A stretch of DNA of 64,000 nucleotides from an uncultured Chlorobiaceae bacterium. GTDB taxonomy: Bacteria > Bacteroidota > Chlorobiia > Chlorobiales > Chlorobiaceae. The stretch covers positions 30,316 through 94,315 of the forward strand of contig CAIMCD010000005.1 in assembly GCA_903839405.1 (NCBI GenBank), in the 5' to 3' direction. This document shows positions 8,878 to 17,887 of the stretch, piece after piece. Both the position numbers and the translations under genes were made by a program. The notes below the pieces were generated by a model, which had not been told where the DNA came from, searched no databases, and saw only the letters and a list, made by a program, of their open reading frames with translations. Positions within the stretch are counted from its first letter, which is position 1; the number at the start of each line of letters is the position of its first letter.

Positions 8878-10629
8878 TTAATTGATCTGTACTACTGCGC
8901 CCTTCACCGTCATCGCCCCTCCGGCCTTGAGCTCGGTGCTGGCCGCTCCTTCAACCTTCAAGGAAACCTGTGCGGTGACCTCCGTATTCAGCCCGTCCAG
9001 CTTGAGATCCTGCTGGGCTTGTATTTCAATTTTTCCCTGGCTCTTGATAACAATCCCGCTGCTGTCCATCACCAGACCGTTCTGGTGCTCGTCGGTGATC
9101 TTGATCACACCGCCATCCTCATCCAGCGTAATGCTCTTGCCGGAGGGGGTCTCGATGGTGAAGCTTTTTTTTTCGTCATCAAAGATCATTTTCAGCTTGC
9201 TGCGGCTGACAAAACCCTTTTGTGGATTACTTGCCTCTGCCGTCAGAGGGGCCGGCAGAGCGCTGCTGTTGAGCATACCGAGCACGATGGCATCGCGCGG
9301 GTCGTCGTTGATGAAGCCCATAATGACCTCATCGCCCACTTCTGGCAGGAAAAAGGAGCCCCTCTCCTTTCCGGCATCGAGGGTGGCGATGCGGGCCCAG
9401 ATTCCATCTTCAGACTCGCTGATGATGGGGAGGCGTACCTTGATGCGGTTTTCGCCGTCGGGATCGCTCTCAATTTTGGTCACCACGCCGACCTGAAGGC
9501 CGTGCAGGGCTGAGAGGAGTCCGGCGGCCGGTTTGTCGGTAATGTCACTCTTTTCGGTAAACCACTCGGGCTCCATGCCAAACTGGATGTCGAGCGTCCA
9601 GTCGCCGGCCGCAACGAAATGTTGCACACCGCTGACAAATGCATTGCCGTTGAAGCGCTCCGAAACTCCTCCCAACTCAATGATGGTGCCGGGTTTGACG
9701 GTGTGCACCCCCTTGCATTTGACCCGTCCGCGCACTCTGGCCAGTTGTCGTTTAAGCAGCAGGGCGTCGCTCCAGGCCTGCAGTTCACTCTCTTCCACCT
9801 TGCCGCCATGACTGAGGAGGTAGTCATCCAGCCCGATAACCCTGGAGAGGTCGGAGGAGGAGATATTTCCATTCAACTGCACATCCAGCTCGGCGGCATC
9901 GGTTGTAAGGATCGTTTGATCGCTGGAGTTCCACGACCTTGAGGTTACTTTTTTCAGTTGGTTCCGGGCGTCGATTTCAGCATCGAACTCCATCATGGTG
10001 GCCCCGAACTGCAGGGACAATATGGATGATTGAGTGAGGTCGGCCGCTTTTACCGAGAAGGCCCCGTCGTCGGCAATGCAGAGCTTGCCGTTGGCCTCAG
10101 CCCTTGAGAGGATGAAATCCCAATCGGTGCAGTCGTACTGCACCATCTCCTTGTGGGTCACGGTTGTGGCTTCCACCGTGGTGGTAATGCCACGATAATC
10201 GCCGGTGATGAGTGAGATGATATCGCTGTCTTTCTTGCTGGAAAAATAGCGGCTTTTTCGGCCTATGGTCATCTTCACGGTTTTGTCGCGGCACTCCAGA
10301 AGCAGCATGGAGTTGGCATTGCCTCTGAGTTTAACGGCATGGGTGATGATGACTCCCTTGAAAATCGTGAAGGTATCGTTCTGGTAACCGCATTTGATTT
10401 CAATCTCTTTACCGGGGATAAAGAGCGCTTCGTTGCTGGCACCGAAGGCTCCGGAGGAGGTGTTTCCGTCAAGGATGACCACCTTGGCCCAGGGGACGCG
10501 GTTAACCTCCTTGCGCACGGTGATCGAGTCCACCAGGAAGGTGCGTGCAATCTCGCGGCCGTCAATCATGACCAAAGGGGTCACCACCGTGGCCGGGCGG
10601 GTAGTCGGTATGCTTCTATCCTCTGGCAT
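8878..10629 (-). CDS. VgrG-type spike protein (gp27-gp5 fusion)
   Basis: At 583 aa this matches eCIS spike proteins. The first ~370 residues correspond to the gp27-like tube-hub domains (start near VMIDGREIARTFLVDSITV). About residues 375-460 form the gp5 OB-fold, seen as VGVVTKIESDPDGENRIKVR and LPEVGDEVIMGFINDDPRD. The C-terminal ~100 residues are a beta-helical needle with repeated I.I......G..V strands ending in TVKGAVVQIN. The gene lies 1 bp after the LysM gene and just before PAAR, the standard spike order. No extra effector domain is fused at the C-terminus. Confidence 0.93.
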   Translation of the reverse strand: MPEDRSIPTTRPATVVTPLVMIDGREIARTFLVDSITVRKEVNRVPWAKVVILDGNTSSGAFGASNEALFIPGKEIEIKCGYQNDTFTIFKGVIITHAVKLRGNANSMLLLECRDKTVKMTIGRKSRYFSSKKDSDIISLITGDYRGITTTVEATTVTHKEMVQYDCTDWDFILSRAEANGKLCIADDGAFSVKAADLTQSSILSLQFGATMMEFDAEIDARNQLKKVTSRSWNSSDQTILTTDAAELDVQLNGNISSSDLSRVIGLDDYLLSHGGKVEESELQAWSDALLLKRQLARVRGRVKCKGVHTVKPGTIIELGGVSERFNGNAFVSGVQHFVAAGDWTLDIQFGMEPEWFTEKSDITDKPAAGLLSALHGLQVGVVTKIESDPDGENRIKVRLPIISESEDGIWARIATLDAGKERGSFFLPEVGDEVIMGFINDDPRDAIVLGMLNSSALPAPLTAEASNPQKGFVSRSKLKMIFDDEKKSFTIETPSGKSITLDEDGGVIKITDEHQNGLVMDSSGIVIKSQGKIEIQAQQDLKLDGLNTEVTAQVSLKVEGAASTELKAGGAMTVKGAVVQIN

Positions 10630-10630
10630 A

Positions 10631-11302
10631 TTATTTCCTTATTGGCGGAAACACAATCCGTGATCCTGTTTTCAGCTCCCTGAAACTGTTCAACCCATTG
10701 GCTTTGGCTACTTCGATGTAATATTTCGAATCACCATAGATACGGAACGACATAAGGGGTAACGTGTCGCCCTCCATGACCGTGCGGATGTGGGTGAGGT
10801 CGGGCGAACTGGCATTTTCTTTTGCCACCCGTTTGGTGTCGTCCATCGAACCGATAAAGCCCGCTTTGGCCAATGCCCGAAGCGGAAGTCCGTCTGCGCG
10901 GAAAAGCTTGTAGGTGATGTCAAGGGTCTCCAAACAGCAGTCGAACTTGAGGGTGCCCCAGTAGATACTCAGGAAACGGGGACGGTGTTTATCCCCCTTG
11001 TACTCAAGCACCAGCTTCTTGAATCTTGATAGCTCGCCTTCAACGCCGTTACTCTCATCCTTCACCCCGTTGATAACACCGGTGCTGTCGAAGAGCAGCT
11101 CAAATTCAAGCTTCTGGGGCTCCATCTTGCTGAACTTGGGCATTTTGGCCGTTGTGCCCGGCGCCTGTTTTTCCGAAAATTTGACCGTGATTTTCTGCGA
11201 ATAGCTTTCCGGATTGACCAGCACCTCCATGCTCTCATCGGCACTTTTCCGGTCGGCATCCGCGTAGGAGAAGATCTTCAGCTTGGAAACGTTGTTCGCC
11301 AT
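10631..11302 (-). CDS. LysM-domain tube/baseplate connector (gp53/Afp7-like)
   Basis: This 223-aa protein ends in a LysM-like module of about 50 residues (HIRTVMEGDTLPLMSFRIYGDSKYYIEVAKANGLNSFRELKTGSRIVFPP, residues ~170-220), preceded by a domain starting MEVLVNPESYSQKITV that is typical of eCIS LysM tail proteins. A longer frame begins at 11350, but I place the start at the ATG at 11302 because it overlaps the stop of the DUF5908 gene as TGATG. In Afp/PVC particles this protein connects the inner tube to the baseplate hub. It lies 1 bp upstream of the VgrG gene. Confidence 0.88.
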   Translation of the reverse strand: MANNVSKLKIFSYADADRKSADESMEVLVNPESYSQKITVKFSEKQAPGTTAKMPKFSKMEPQKLEFELLFDSTGVINGVKDESNGVEGELSRFKKLVLEYKGDKHRPRFLSIYWGTLKFDCCLETLDITYKLFRADGLPLRALAKAGFIGSMDDTKRVAKENASSPDLTHIRTVMEGDTLPLMSFRIYGDSKYYIEVAKANGLNSFRELKTGSRIVFPPIRK

Positions 11303-11478
11303 CACCGCTCCTGTTGAAGTTTGATCAATTCCATCACCTGTTCGACACACTCTGCAATCAGCTCATCCTTGTTGATACTCTCTGTGGCGGCTCCGCCTGT
11401 GGCCGGGCCGCTATCCTGCTCCTCCTGATTCTGGTTGACGCTGACGCGGATGTTCAGTTCACGGATCTCTATCGGCAT
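11302..11478 (-). CDS. DUF5908 mini-protein of eCIS cluster
   Basis: This 58-aa gene runs from ATG at 11478 to TGA at 11302, between the tube gene and the LysM gene. It begins MPIEIRELNIRVSV, the typical start of the DUF5908 family, and ends in an acidic amphipathic helix (ELIAECVEQVMELIKLQ). The gene overlaps the next start codon by one base, which supports translation. DUF5908 genes recur in this exact place in eCIS and related clusters of Bacteroidota and Chlorobi. Their function is unknown; an assembly or chaperone role is only inference. Confidence 0.85.
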   Translation of the reverse strand: MPIEIRELNIRVSVNQNQEEQDSGPATGGAATESINKDELIAECVEQVMELIKLQQER

Positions 11479-11486
11479 GGTTCCTG

Positions 11487-11930
11487 TTATGAAAGGGTGA
11501 AATACTGGTATTGCAGTTCAAAGGTCTCAATGGCCAGGGCGTTCTGTTCGGCATTGAGGTCACTGTGGCTCCATTTCCGGGGCCATGCGTGCTTGACGCT
11601 CCAGGTCATGAGCGGTTCATGGGTTTCGTTCAAGAGGGTAATGTTGAGGTCTACCGGCTGAATGATGAGCGACTGGAAGGCGTCGTTGCACCAGTTGGTC
11701 AGCAGTTCGGAATCATTGACCAGCCCTCGTTTCAGCACCAGCACAGGATATTTCGCACGAACCGGCAAAACATGCTCGTAGCGGTTCTCTCCACCCTCTT
11801 TTCTTGATTCGGTTTCCAGCTCCATATTCAGGCCGGAAACCGATTGAAAGCGGCTGTCGATGTCGCTCTGTCCTATGCCGGTGAAGACCACCCTGAAGTG
11901 AAACCCCACCGGTGGATAATAGTTACCCAT
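11487..11930 (-). CDS. Inner tube protein (gp19/Afp1-Afp5-like), copy 2
   Basis: This 147-aa protein has the gp19/Hcp-like tube fold pattern. It starts YYPPVGFHFRVVF, has QSVSGLNMELETESRKEGGEN in the middle (the usual V.GL..E.E....EGG loop), then YPVLVLKRGLV and a C-terminal strand pair ALAIETFELQYQYFTLS. It overlaps the preceding tube gene by 8 bp and is clearly paralogous to it (same order of strands, LKRG and ETFEL/IESIEL). One paralogue probably makes the long tube and the other the baseplate-proximal ring, as Afp1 and Afp5 do; which is which cannot be told here. Confidence 0.9.
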   Translation of the reverse strand: MGNYYPPVGFHFRVVFTGIGQSDIDSRFQSVSGLNMELETESRKEGGENRYEHVLPVRAKYPVLVLKRGLVNDSELLTNWCNDAFQSLIIQPVDLNITLLNETHEPLMTWSVKHAWPRKWSHSDLNAEQNALAIETFELQYQYFTLS

Positions 11931-12354
11931 TCTGAATCACCAGGCCTTCATGGGCCAGCTCAATGCTTTCAATAGCCACCTCATTGGCATCGCTCTTCAA
12001 GTCCGGTGCCTGGAGCTTGACCGGCCAGGCCTGTTTTACCTTGTAGGAGACGACCGGTTCATGATTCTCGTTGAGCAGGCTGATGATCAGATCCCTCCGC
12101 TCAATGGTGTTGAGCTTGACGGTATTGAGCCAGTTGAAATAGTCGTTGTCACTGGCAAAAATGCCGCGCTTGAGGGTAATGTTCCCGAATTTGTGCAGCC
12201 CCGGCATCTTGATCTTGTTGTACTCGGGACTGCTGCCTTCGCGGTACTCGATCACTTCATTTTCTATGGTGAGGCCCGTTACTTCTGAAAAACCAATCCG
12301 GGTCCCGCCCCACTGAACCTGAAAATGAAACTTTGGAATGGGATATGTTGCCAT
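11923..12354 (-). CDS. Inner tube protein (gp19/Afp1-Afp5-like), copy 1
   Basis: This 143-aa tube protein starts MATYPIPKFHFQVQW, followed by GFSEVTGLTIENEVIEYREG, the canonical tube motif, then MPGLHKFGNITLKRGIF and the C-terminal EVAIESIELAHEGL strand. Hexamers of this family stack into the inner tube inside the sheath. It follows the sheath genes by 67 bp and overlaps the second tube gene by 8 bp, so the two are probably made in a coupled way. Confidence 0.92.
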   Translation of the reverse strand: MATYPIPKFHFQVQWGGTRIGFSEVTGLTIENEVIEYREGSSPEYNKIKMPGLHKFGNITLKRGIFASDNDYFNWLNTVKLNTIERRDLIISLLNENHEPVVSYKVKQAWPVKLQAPDLKSDANEVAIESIELAHEGLVIQNG

Positions 12355-12421
12355 AGTGGTCTCTTGTTTAGGTTATTTGCTTGTTACAGTGACTTTCAGT
12401 GATAGCTTTCCCTGGGCCACA

Positions 12422-14413
12422 TTATCCGTTGCCGCTTTGCATCTTGTGGCTGAAGCGCAGGATGATGAACTCTGCCGGCCGGACAACGGCCATGCCGATA
12501 TCAATAATCATGCTCCCTTCAAGGATGTCCTGCATGGTCATGGTCTCATTCAAACCGACCCGGACATAGAAGGCCTCATCGGGTTTTGCCCCCTGCAGGG
12601 CTCCGGCCCGCCACTGGAGGATCAAAAAGTTTTCGATCATGGCCCTCACCTTGATCCAGGTATTGGCATCGTTTGGTTCAAACACGAATGGTTCGGTTGC
12701 CTTTTTGGTGCTCTCTTCCACCATGATGAAGAAGCGGCGTACCGGCACATAGCGCCATTCATTGTCGTTTCCAGCCAGCGTTCGGGCTCCCCACACAAGG
12801 GTGCCCTTGCCGGTAAAGGCTCGGATGGCATTCACCGATTTTCCGGTTGTGTGCACATTCAACTCCTCCTGCTCATTGCTGTCGATCTTGACCGCCGGGC
12901 CGACAATGGAGTTGATGCTCACATTGGCCGGAGCTTTCCAGACCCCGCGCGAATGGTCAACCGCCGTATAGATGCCGGCAACCGTGCCGGAAGGCGGAAG
13001 CGTGCGCATCTGCTCCAGCGTTTTGTCATGCACTCCACGGAAGAAAACATGGCCGGCAAAGAGGGCGGTATCGGCCTGCGCTTCAAAATGCAGGGCCGCA
13101 TCCAAGAGGCGCTGCCAGGCGTTCAGGATCTTCAAGGTAGAGTCGCTCAAGGTATCAATGACCAGGAGAGATCCTGCGCGGTCATTGCTGAAAGCGGTGG
13201 CATCGGCCGGGATCAGGAGTGAGGTATTGGTGCCCAGCCACCCCTTGTCGAGGGGTAAGTAGAGATCCTCGACTTTCTTCAGATCGCGATCCTTGGTGTT
13301 GGCAATGGTATCCGGGTTCTTCTCGATCGAAACCAAAAAGGTTATGGCATCAGTCAGAGCGCTGTCCGCTTTGATTTTATCAATCTCCTTGCGGTAACCC
13401 GATCCAGGCTTTGACTTGCTCTCGGCGTTCTTGAACGAGAGGGATATATTGGCCAGCAGGTTGAGCCAGGCGGTCATGTTGATTACCAGAGCCGCCGTGT
13501 CGGCAGCTATATTTGCCTTGTATCCTGAAAGCAGCTCTTTGAGGTGAGCGATGCCTTGGCTGAGCAGCTTGCTTTTGTTCAACGATGCATCAGGGATGTT
13601 GATGGTCGCATCGGTATCGGCCGTGCTGAGCTGTAACGAGGCGACCAGCCCCTTTTCCGTATCATTCTTGGCGAAAGGATCATAATTGGTGATGAGAGCC
13701 TTTTTGTTGTCGTAAAGCTGCAGTTGCCGGAAGCAGATATCGTAGCTGTAACTGGTGATGATCCAGGGATAGTAGGCGGCACCGTAGCTCAGGTTATTGA
13801 TGCCGATCGTGTCCCTGAAATCGGCTATAGGGGTGTTGGAAACATCCTCCGCCTGGTACCCCTGCAGGATATCAAGGATGGAGAAGCGGTCCTGGAGCAC
13901 GGCGCACTGGCCGAGCAGCTCCTTTTGCAGATCGGTGAATTTCGTCAGATCAGGAAGGTCACTGCCATCCTTCAGGCCAACGGCATCGGGGGAGAGGAGC
14001 AGGGTTGGCTCATCCACTTTTTTTATCCGCTCAAATCCACCTTTGAGGGCATCAAAGGCAATGGTATCACTATATGAGCCCACGCTGACGATATAGCAAC
14101 TTCCTCCACCATTGTCATAAAATTGCCGCAAGGCATCAAAGAGGTAGAAGCGCTTGGCGGGGGTGACCGACAGCAGGGCATTACCCTCCGTCACCACCGT
14201 GTACGATTCGGGCACATATGCACCGCCGAAGAGCGACTGGAACTCCACCAGCGATTTGATCCTTGCCGGGACGTTCGTAAGGCTTTTGCCCTGCGTATCC
14301 ACGGCATTTTCCGTGTAGCCGACAAAGGCCGGCAGTGCGGTTTCCACCTGGGCTACCGATGGAGGGAAGAGGGCTACCTCCTTGATATAGACGCCCGGAG
14401 TCTTGTAAGCCAT
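12422..14413 (-). CDS. Tail sheath protein, long form (copy 2)
   Basis: This 663-aa sheath protein shares its N-terminus (MAYKTPGVYIKEVALFPPSV, then VETALPAFVGYT) and C-terminal 150 residues with the adjacent shorter sheath gene. The C-terminus includes the signatures WGARTLAGND, FEPNDANTWIKVRAMIENF and VVRPAEFIILRFSHKM. Between about residues 225 and 440 it has an insertion of ~170 residues relative to the neighbour, which by analogy would decorate the outer surface of the particle. eCIS often encode two to three sheath paralogues. The gene is 24 bp downstream of the other sheath gene. Confidence 0.93.
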   Translation of the reverse strand: MAYKTPGVYIKEVALFPPSVAQVETALPAFVGYTENAVDTQGKSLTNVPARIKSLVEFQSLFGGAYVPESYTVVTEGNALLSVTPAKRFYLFDALRQFYDNGGGSCYIVSVGSYSDTIAFDALKGGFERIKKVDEPTLLLSPDAVGLKDGSDLPDLTKFTDLQKELLGQCAVLQDRFSILDILQGYQAEDVSNTPIADFRDTIGINNLSYGAAYYPWIITSYSYDICFRQLQLYDNKKALITNYDPFAKNDTEKGLVASLQLSTADTDATINIPDASLNKSKLLSQGIAHLKELLSGYKANIAADTAALVINMTAWLNLLANISLSFKNAESKSKPGSGYRKEIDKIKADSALTDAITFLVSIEKNPDTIANTKDRDLKKVEDLYLPLDKGWLGTNTSLLIPADATAFSNDRAGSLLVIDTLSDSTLKILNAWQRLLDAALHFEAQADTALFAGHVFFRGVHDKTLEQMRTLPPSGTVAGIYTAVDHSRGVWKAPANVSINSIVGPAVKIDSNEQEELNVHTTGKSVNAIRAFTGKGTLVWGARTLAGNDNEWRYVPVRRFFIMVEESTKKATEPFVFEPNDANTWIKVRAMIENFLILQWRAGALQGAKPDEAFYVRVGLNETMTMQDILEGSMIIDIGMAVVRPAEFIILRFSHKMQSGNG

Positions 14414-14437
14414 ATCGTTAGCGGTTAAAAGTTACGG

Positions 14438-15907
14438 TTAGGAAACGACCATTTTATGGCTGAAGCGGAGGATGATGAACTCCGCCGGACGCACAACGGC
14501 CATGCCGATCTCAACAATCATTCTGCCTTCAAGGATGTCGAGGGCCGTCATGGTCTCTCCGAGCCCGACATGGACAAAGAAGGCCTCTGCGGGTTTGGCC
14601 CCCATCAGGGCACCCTGGCGCCATTGCAAAATCAGGAAGTTTTCAATCATGGCGCGCACCTTGATCCAGGTGTTGGCGTCATTCGGCTCAAAGACAAACG
14701 GCTCAGTAGCTTTTTTGACACTCTCCTCAACCATATTGTAAAAGCGCCTGACGCTGATGTAACGCCACTCATTGTCATTTCCGGCCAGTGTTCGCGCCCC
14801 CCAAACCAGCACCCCTTTGCCGGTGAAGGTGCGGATGGCGTTCACGGATTTTCCGGTCGGCGTTACATTCATGTCCTTCTGGTCTTCATCATCAATCTTT
14901 ACTGCGGGCTCTTTCACATAGTTGAGCGACACATTGGCCGGGGCTTTCCATACGCCACGCGTGCTGTCGACCATGGCATAAACACCAGCAATGGCTGCAG
15001 ATGGAGGCGCAATAACCTGAAACTTGCTGATCTCCTTTTTAACCAGGGCATAAACCGAACTCTTGGAGTGATAGAGCGAGATCTTTTCATCTCCGGGTGT
15101 CAGGGTCGTTGAGCCTGCCGGCGGGTATTTGCGCAGAACCGTGTTTGCCACAATATCGGTGCCCAACTGAAGGATTGGAATGGCGGATTCGTCGATGGAG
15201 TAGTCAAGGGAGGTTTTCAGCCAGGGATAATATGCCGCGCCATAGCTCAGTGCATTGATCCCGATCTTGTTTCGGAACTCCGTTTCCACATCCGAGAATG
15301 CGGCCTCTCCCTTTTTGTCGGCAGCGATGCGCAGATCGATGATCACGACCCTGTCCATGAGATCGGCACATTGCGAAAGCGCGCTGGTGTACAAGGCGTA
15401 GTATTGGTCGGCATCGGTCAGGGAGACCGCATCGGTGAAGAGGATCAGGGTCGGCTCATCTTCTTTCCGCAGTGCCTTTAATGCCGTTTCCATCTCTGTA
15501 TTGACTACCGAGTTGTCAGCTTTGTATTTTCCGCAGGAGACGACGAAGCACGGCCCTCCTCCATTGCCAAAATAGAGCAGGAGAGCGTAATACAGCCGGT
15601 AATGCAGCGATGAGAAGGGATCGGCAATGGGGCTGTCGAGCACGAACTCACTGCCATCCTTTTTGAGCTTTATGCCGTTGTCACTACCCGTCTGGATGGT
15701 TGCAGGGCTTGCCGGGCCGAAAATTTCGACAAACTCATTAAGCGATTTGATCCGTTTTGGCTTGGCTACCAGAGTGATTCCCTGATAGGTATCATTTTTC
15801 GTGTAGCCGATAAAAGCGGGAATGGCGGTTTCCACCTGGGCCACTGAGGGCGGCAGCTTGGAAATTTCTTCCACGTATACTCCGGGTGTTTTGTAGGTCG
15901 TCGCCAT
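14438..15907 (-). CDS. Tail sheath protein, short form (copy 1)
   Basis: This 489-aa contractile sheath protein begins MATTYKTPGVYVEEISKLPP, with VETAIPAFIGYT after it. The conserved C-terminal sheath domain includes NAIRTFTGKGVLVWGARTLA, FEPNDANTWIKVRAMIENF and RPAEFIILRFSHK. It lacks the large surface insertion of the downstream paralogue. By family knowledge the N- and C-terminal arms interlock neighbouring subunits and the sheath shortens on firing to drive the tube. It is 18 bp downstream of the unknown 408-aa gene. Confidence 0.93.
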   Translation of the reverse strand: MATTYKTPGVYVEEISKLPPSVAQVETAIPAFIGYTKNDTYQGITLVAKPKRIKSLNEFVEIFGPASPATIQTGSDNGIKLKKDGSEFVLDSPIADPFSSLHYRLYYALLLYFGNGGGPCFVVSCGKYKADNSVVNTEMETALKALRKEDEPTLILFTDAVSLTDADQYYALYTSALSQCADLMDRVVIIDLRIAADKKGEAAFSDVETEFRNKIGINALSYGAAYYPWLKTSLDYSIDESAIPILQLGTDIVANTVLRKYPPAGSTTLTPGDEKISLYHSKSSVYALVKKEISKFQVIAPPSAAIAGVYAMVDSTRGVWKAPANVSLNYVKEPAVKIDDEDQKDMNVTPTGKSVNAIRTFTGKGVLVWGARTLAGNDNEWRYISVRRFYNMVEESVKKATEPFVFEPNDANTWIKVRAMIENFLILQWRQGALMGAKPAEAFFVHVGLGETMTALDILEGRMIVEIGMAVVRPAEFIILRFSHKMVVS

Positions 15908-15925
15908 ATGATTGTTTCGTTGGAG

Positions 15926-17152
15926 TTAATGGATATAAATTTCAGAGTAGAAGTTCTTTTCCTCCGCAATAGAGAGCGCTTCGGCTTTAATCATAGCCAC
16001 TGCGGGATTGGGAAGATCGTCGACTTCATTGCCATCCTTGTCCGTTACCTTGACCTGCTTAATAAACCCGAAGCGCGTCAGAGGCAGGGAGCTATGGGTA
16101 ATGGAGGAGGCATTGAAGTTTTTGCCGACATAACGCCAATGGGTGGCCCGGTTCCTCAGACGGAGTTCATAAGTCGGGCTGAGCAGAAATCCCTCTGGAT
16201 CGAGCATGTTGTAGGCCGTGGTGTCACTTTTCACCTGCAGTTGCAGAATACCAAAAGGCGTTTGGCGCTGCTGGAGCAGAAAAAATGCAACCTCATCCTT
16301 ATAGGTGTGGTCATCCGATTCAGCGTGCAACGAATAGAACCCTTCTGGCAATCCGCCGAGCTCAATCTGAATGCTCTGGAACTCTCCGGGCTGCAGATCG
16401 ACTGGCACCAAAGTGGTTTTTGGGGTAACGGTGGTTCCTGAAGCACTCTTTACCACCACGGTTGGCTTAACTCCAGCGGTTTTAACCCGGTAGACCATCC
16501 TCTCTCTTACGACAGGGTGGCGGTCATTGAGGTTTGCATACGATACAGGATAGCCGTCACCCCTCTCTTCAGCCAGCCACTCCTTGCTGTTTGCCGTCAA
16601 GCTGCTGGTTTTATGCATGGCCGTGAAGAGGGTTGCCGGATTTTCCGGGTTGTCGGTCACCATATCTCCGGGCAGGTAATCAGGGCCCGCAACATATGCC
16701 GGAGGGGTGGTGCACAAGGAGGGGTAGGCTTTGGCCCGGGGTCCCGTCAGGTTCTGGAATACATAGAGTTGGCTGCTGTTTCCGGTCAGTGGCAGGGCCG
16801 TGTAGTTCAGCAGATTCGGTTCGTTCAGATTTACCAGAAAGGTAAAGAGCAGCTCATCGTCAAGTTCAGGCCACGGCTTGCATTTCAGCGGGTTTAGCCC
16901 GTCAGGCTCGGCTTTCATGCCGACAATGATGCCGGTGGAGGTCGCTTTGAAGATGCAATGGTGCCGGTCAAGGTTTTTCTGGCACTCAGCCGTTGGCCGG
17001 ATATCGAAAAATTCGCGCACATCATACTTCAGCATCATTTCAGCCTTCGCACTTTCGTCCATACGTTCAAAATTATCCAGCCCCTTGTTGAGGAAATAGT
17101 GGTGAAGGATCTTCACTTCGAACAAGATGTTGTAGGTGACCGTAATGCTCAT
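15926..17152 (-). CDS. Unknown protein of eCIS cluster, 408 aa
   Basis: This 408-aa protein has no signal peptide and no motif I can name. It begins MSITVTYNILFEVKILHHYF and is predicted mostly beta, with a block near residues 225-330 (VVVKSASGTTVTPKTTLVPV...) that looks like an Ig- or carbohydrate-binding-like beta sandwich. Its place between the DUF4255 gene and the first sheath gene is a common slot for a cap- or terminator-associated protein in eCIS of Chlorobi and Bacteroidota, so a structural role is likely. That is inference from position. Confidence 0.7.
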   Translation of the reverse strand: MSITVTYNILFEVKILHHYFLNKGLDNFERMDESAKAEMMLKYDVREFFDIRPTAECQKNLDRHHCIFKATSTGIIVGMKAEPDGLNPLKCKPWPELDDELLFTFLVNLNEPNLLNYTALPLTGNSSQLYVFQNLTGPRAKAYPSLCTTPPAYVAGPDYLPGDMVTDNPENPATLFTAMHKTSSLTANSKEWLAEERGDGYPVSYANLNDRHPVVRERMVYRVKTAGVKPTVVVKSASGTTVTPKTTLVPVDLQPGEFQSIQIELGGLPEGFYSLHAESDDHTYKDEVAFFLLQQRQTPFGILQLQVKSDTTAYNMLDPEGFLLSPTYELRLRNRATHWRYVGKNFNASSITHSSLPLTRFGFIKQVKVTDKDGNEVDDLPNPAVAMIKAEALSIAEEKNFYSEIYIH

Positions 17153-17185
17153 ATGAGTAGCTGTTACCTTTTGTGCCGCATGACT

Positions 17186-17779
17186 TTAAGAAGCGCTCTC
17201 GTCGTTGATGCGGACCTGCTTGATTACTCCACGGGTTTCCCGGGTGCTTTCCCTCATCATCTTCAGCAACCTGACTTTATAGCACACAAAGGGGTGCTGC
17301 TTGCCTCCAAGCGCGCTCCATACATAGTTGGTTTGTTCAAAGGTGAGGGAGTAGAGATCCAGAATGATGTGAAAATCATCCGGCAGCGGATCTACAGTTG
17401 TCACGCTGTTTTGCGGGGTAAACGAATATTTCCCCTGAAAAAAGTTGATGGTGTGCGAGAGGTAAATCAGGGCATGCTCGTAATTGGGTATGCAAACCGA
17501 GAAAAGAAGGAAGAGATTGATGTTGATCGGCGGGTTATCGTAATGCGCTTCATTGCTGTTGACGATATATGTCCCAGGGAAATTTTTCATGGTCGCCTCT
17601 TCCGAGAGGTTGATCAGGGTAAGCAGAACGTTGTTTGCTTTTTTGAGATCATCTTCACTGAAGTGGGCAACATTCTGCAAGAGCGGGGTCGGCACCGCAG
17701 CAAGGCCACCGGGCAGCTCCAGGCCTTTGAAATAGGTGCCCAATTGGCCGGCAAGAAATTTTAATGCGTGATAAATCAT
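17186..17779 (-). CDS. DUF4255 (Pvc16 N-terminal-like) tube terminator-type protein
   Basis: This 197-aa protein starts MIYHALKFLAGQLGTYF and contains PPININLFLLFSVC followed by YEHALIYLSHTINFFQ, the core of DUF4255. In PVC and Afp particles the homologous Pvc16/Afp16 domain caps the tube-sheath end and sets particle length. It is the first gene of the operon on the minus strand, and a hairpin followed by a T-run lies ~80 bp upstream of its start. The coding frame is short and free of insertions. Confidence 0.88.
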   Translation of the reverse strand: MIYHALKFLAGQLGTYFKGLELPGGLAAVPTPLLQNVAHFSEDDLKKANNVLLTLINLSEEATMKNFPGTYIVNSNEAHYDNPPININLFLLFSVCIPNYEHALIYLSHTINFFQGKYSFTPQNSVTTVDPLPDDFHIILDLYSLTFEQTNYVWSALGGKQHPFVCYKVRLLKMMRESTRETRGVIKQVRINDESAS

Positions 17780-17860
17780 GACCCGATTGTTCGTTGTATT
17801 GCAAGGTATACCCCGTCATCAATGGAAGCCGGTAAAGCTGATCACGAATTTGTACAGATT

Positions 17861-17887
17861 AAAAAAGCCATTCATGTTTGTGAATGG
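17861..17887 (-). terminator. Intrinsic terminator in the 5' leader of the eCIS operon
   Basis: Read on the minus strand, CCATTCA, a 6-nt loop and TGAATGG form a 7-bp hairpin, followed by C and six Ts. It lies between 82 and 108 bp upstream of the DUF4255 start. Nothing convincing is encoded just upstream on this strand, so it may be an attenuator for the operon rather than the end of another gene. The stem is short, so strength is uncertain. Confidence 0.5.
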
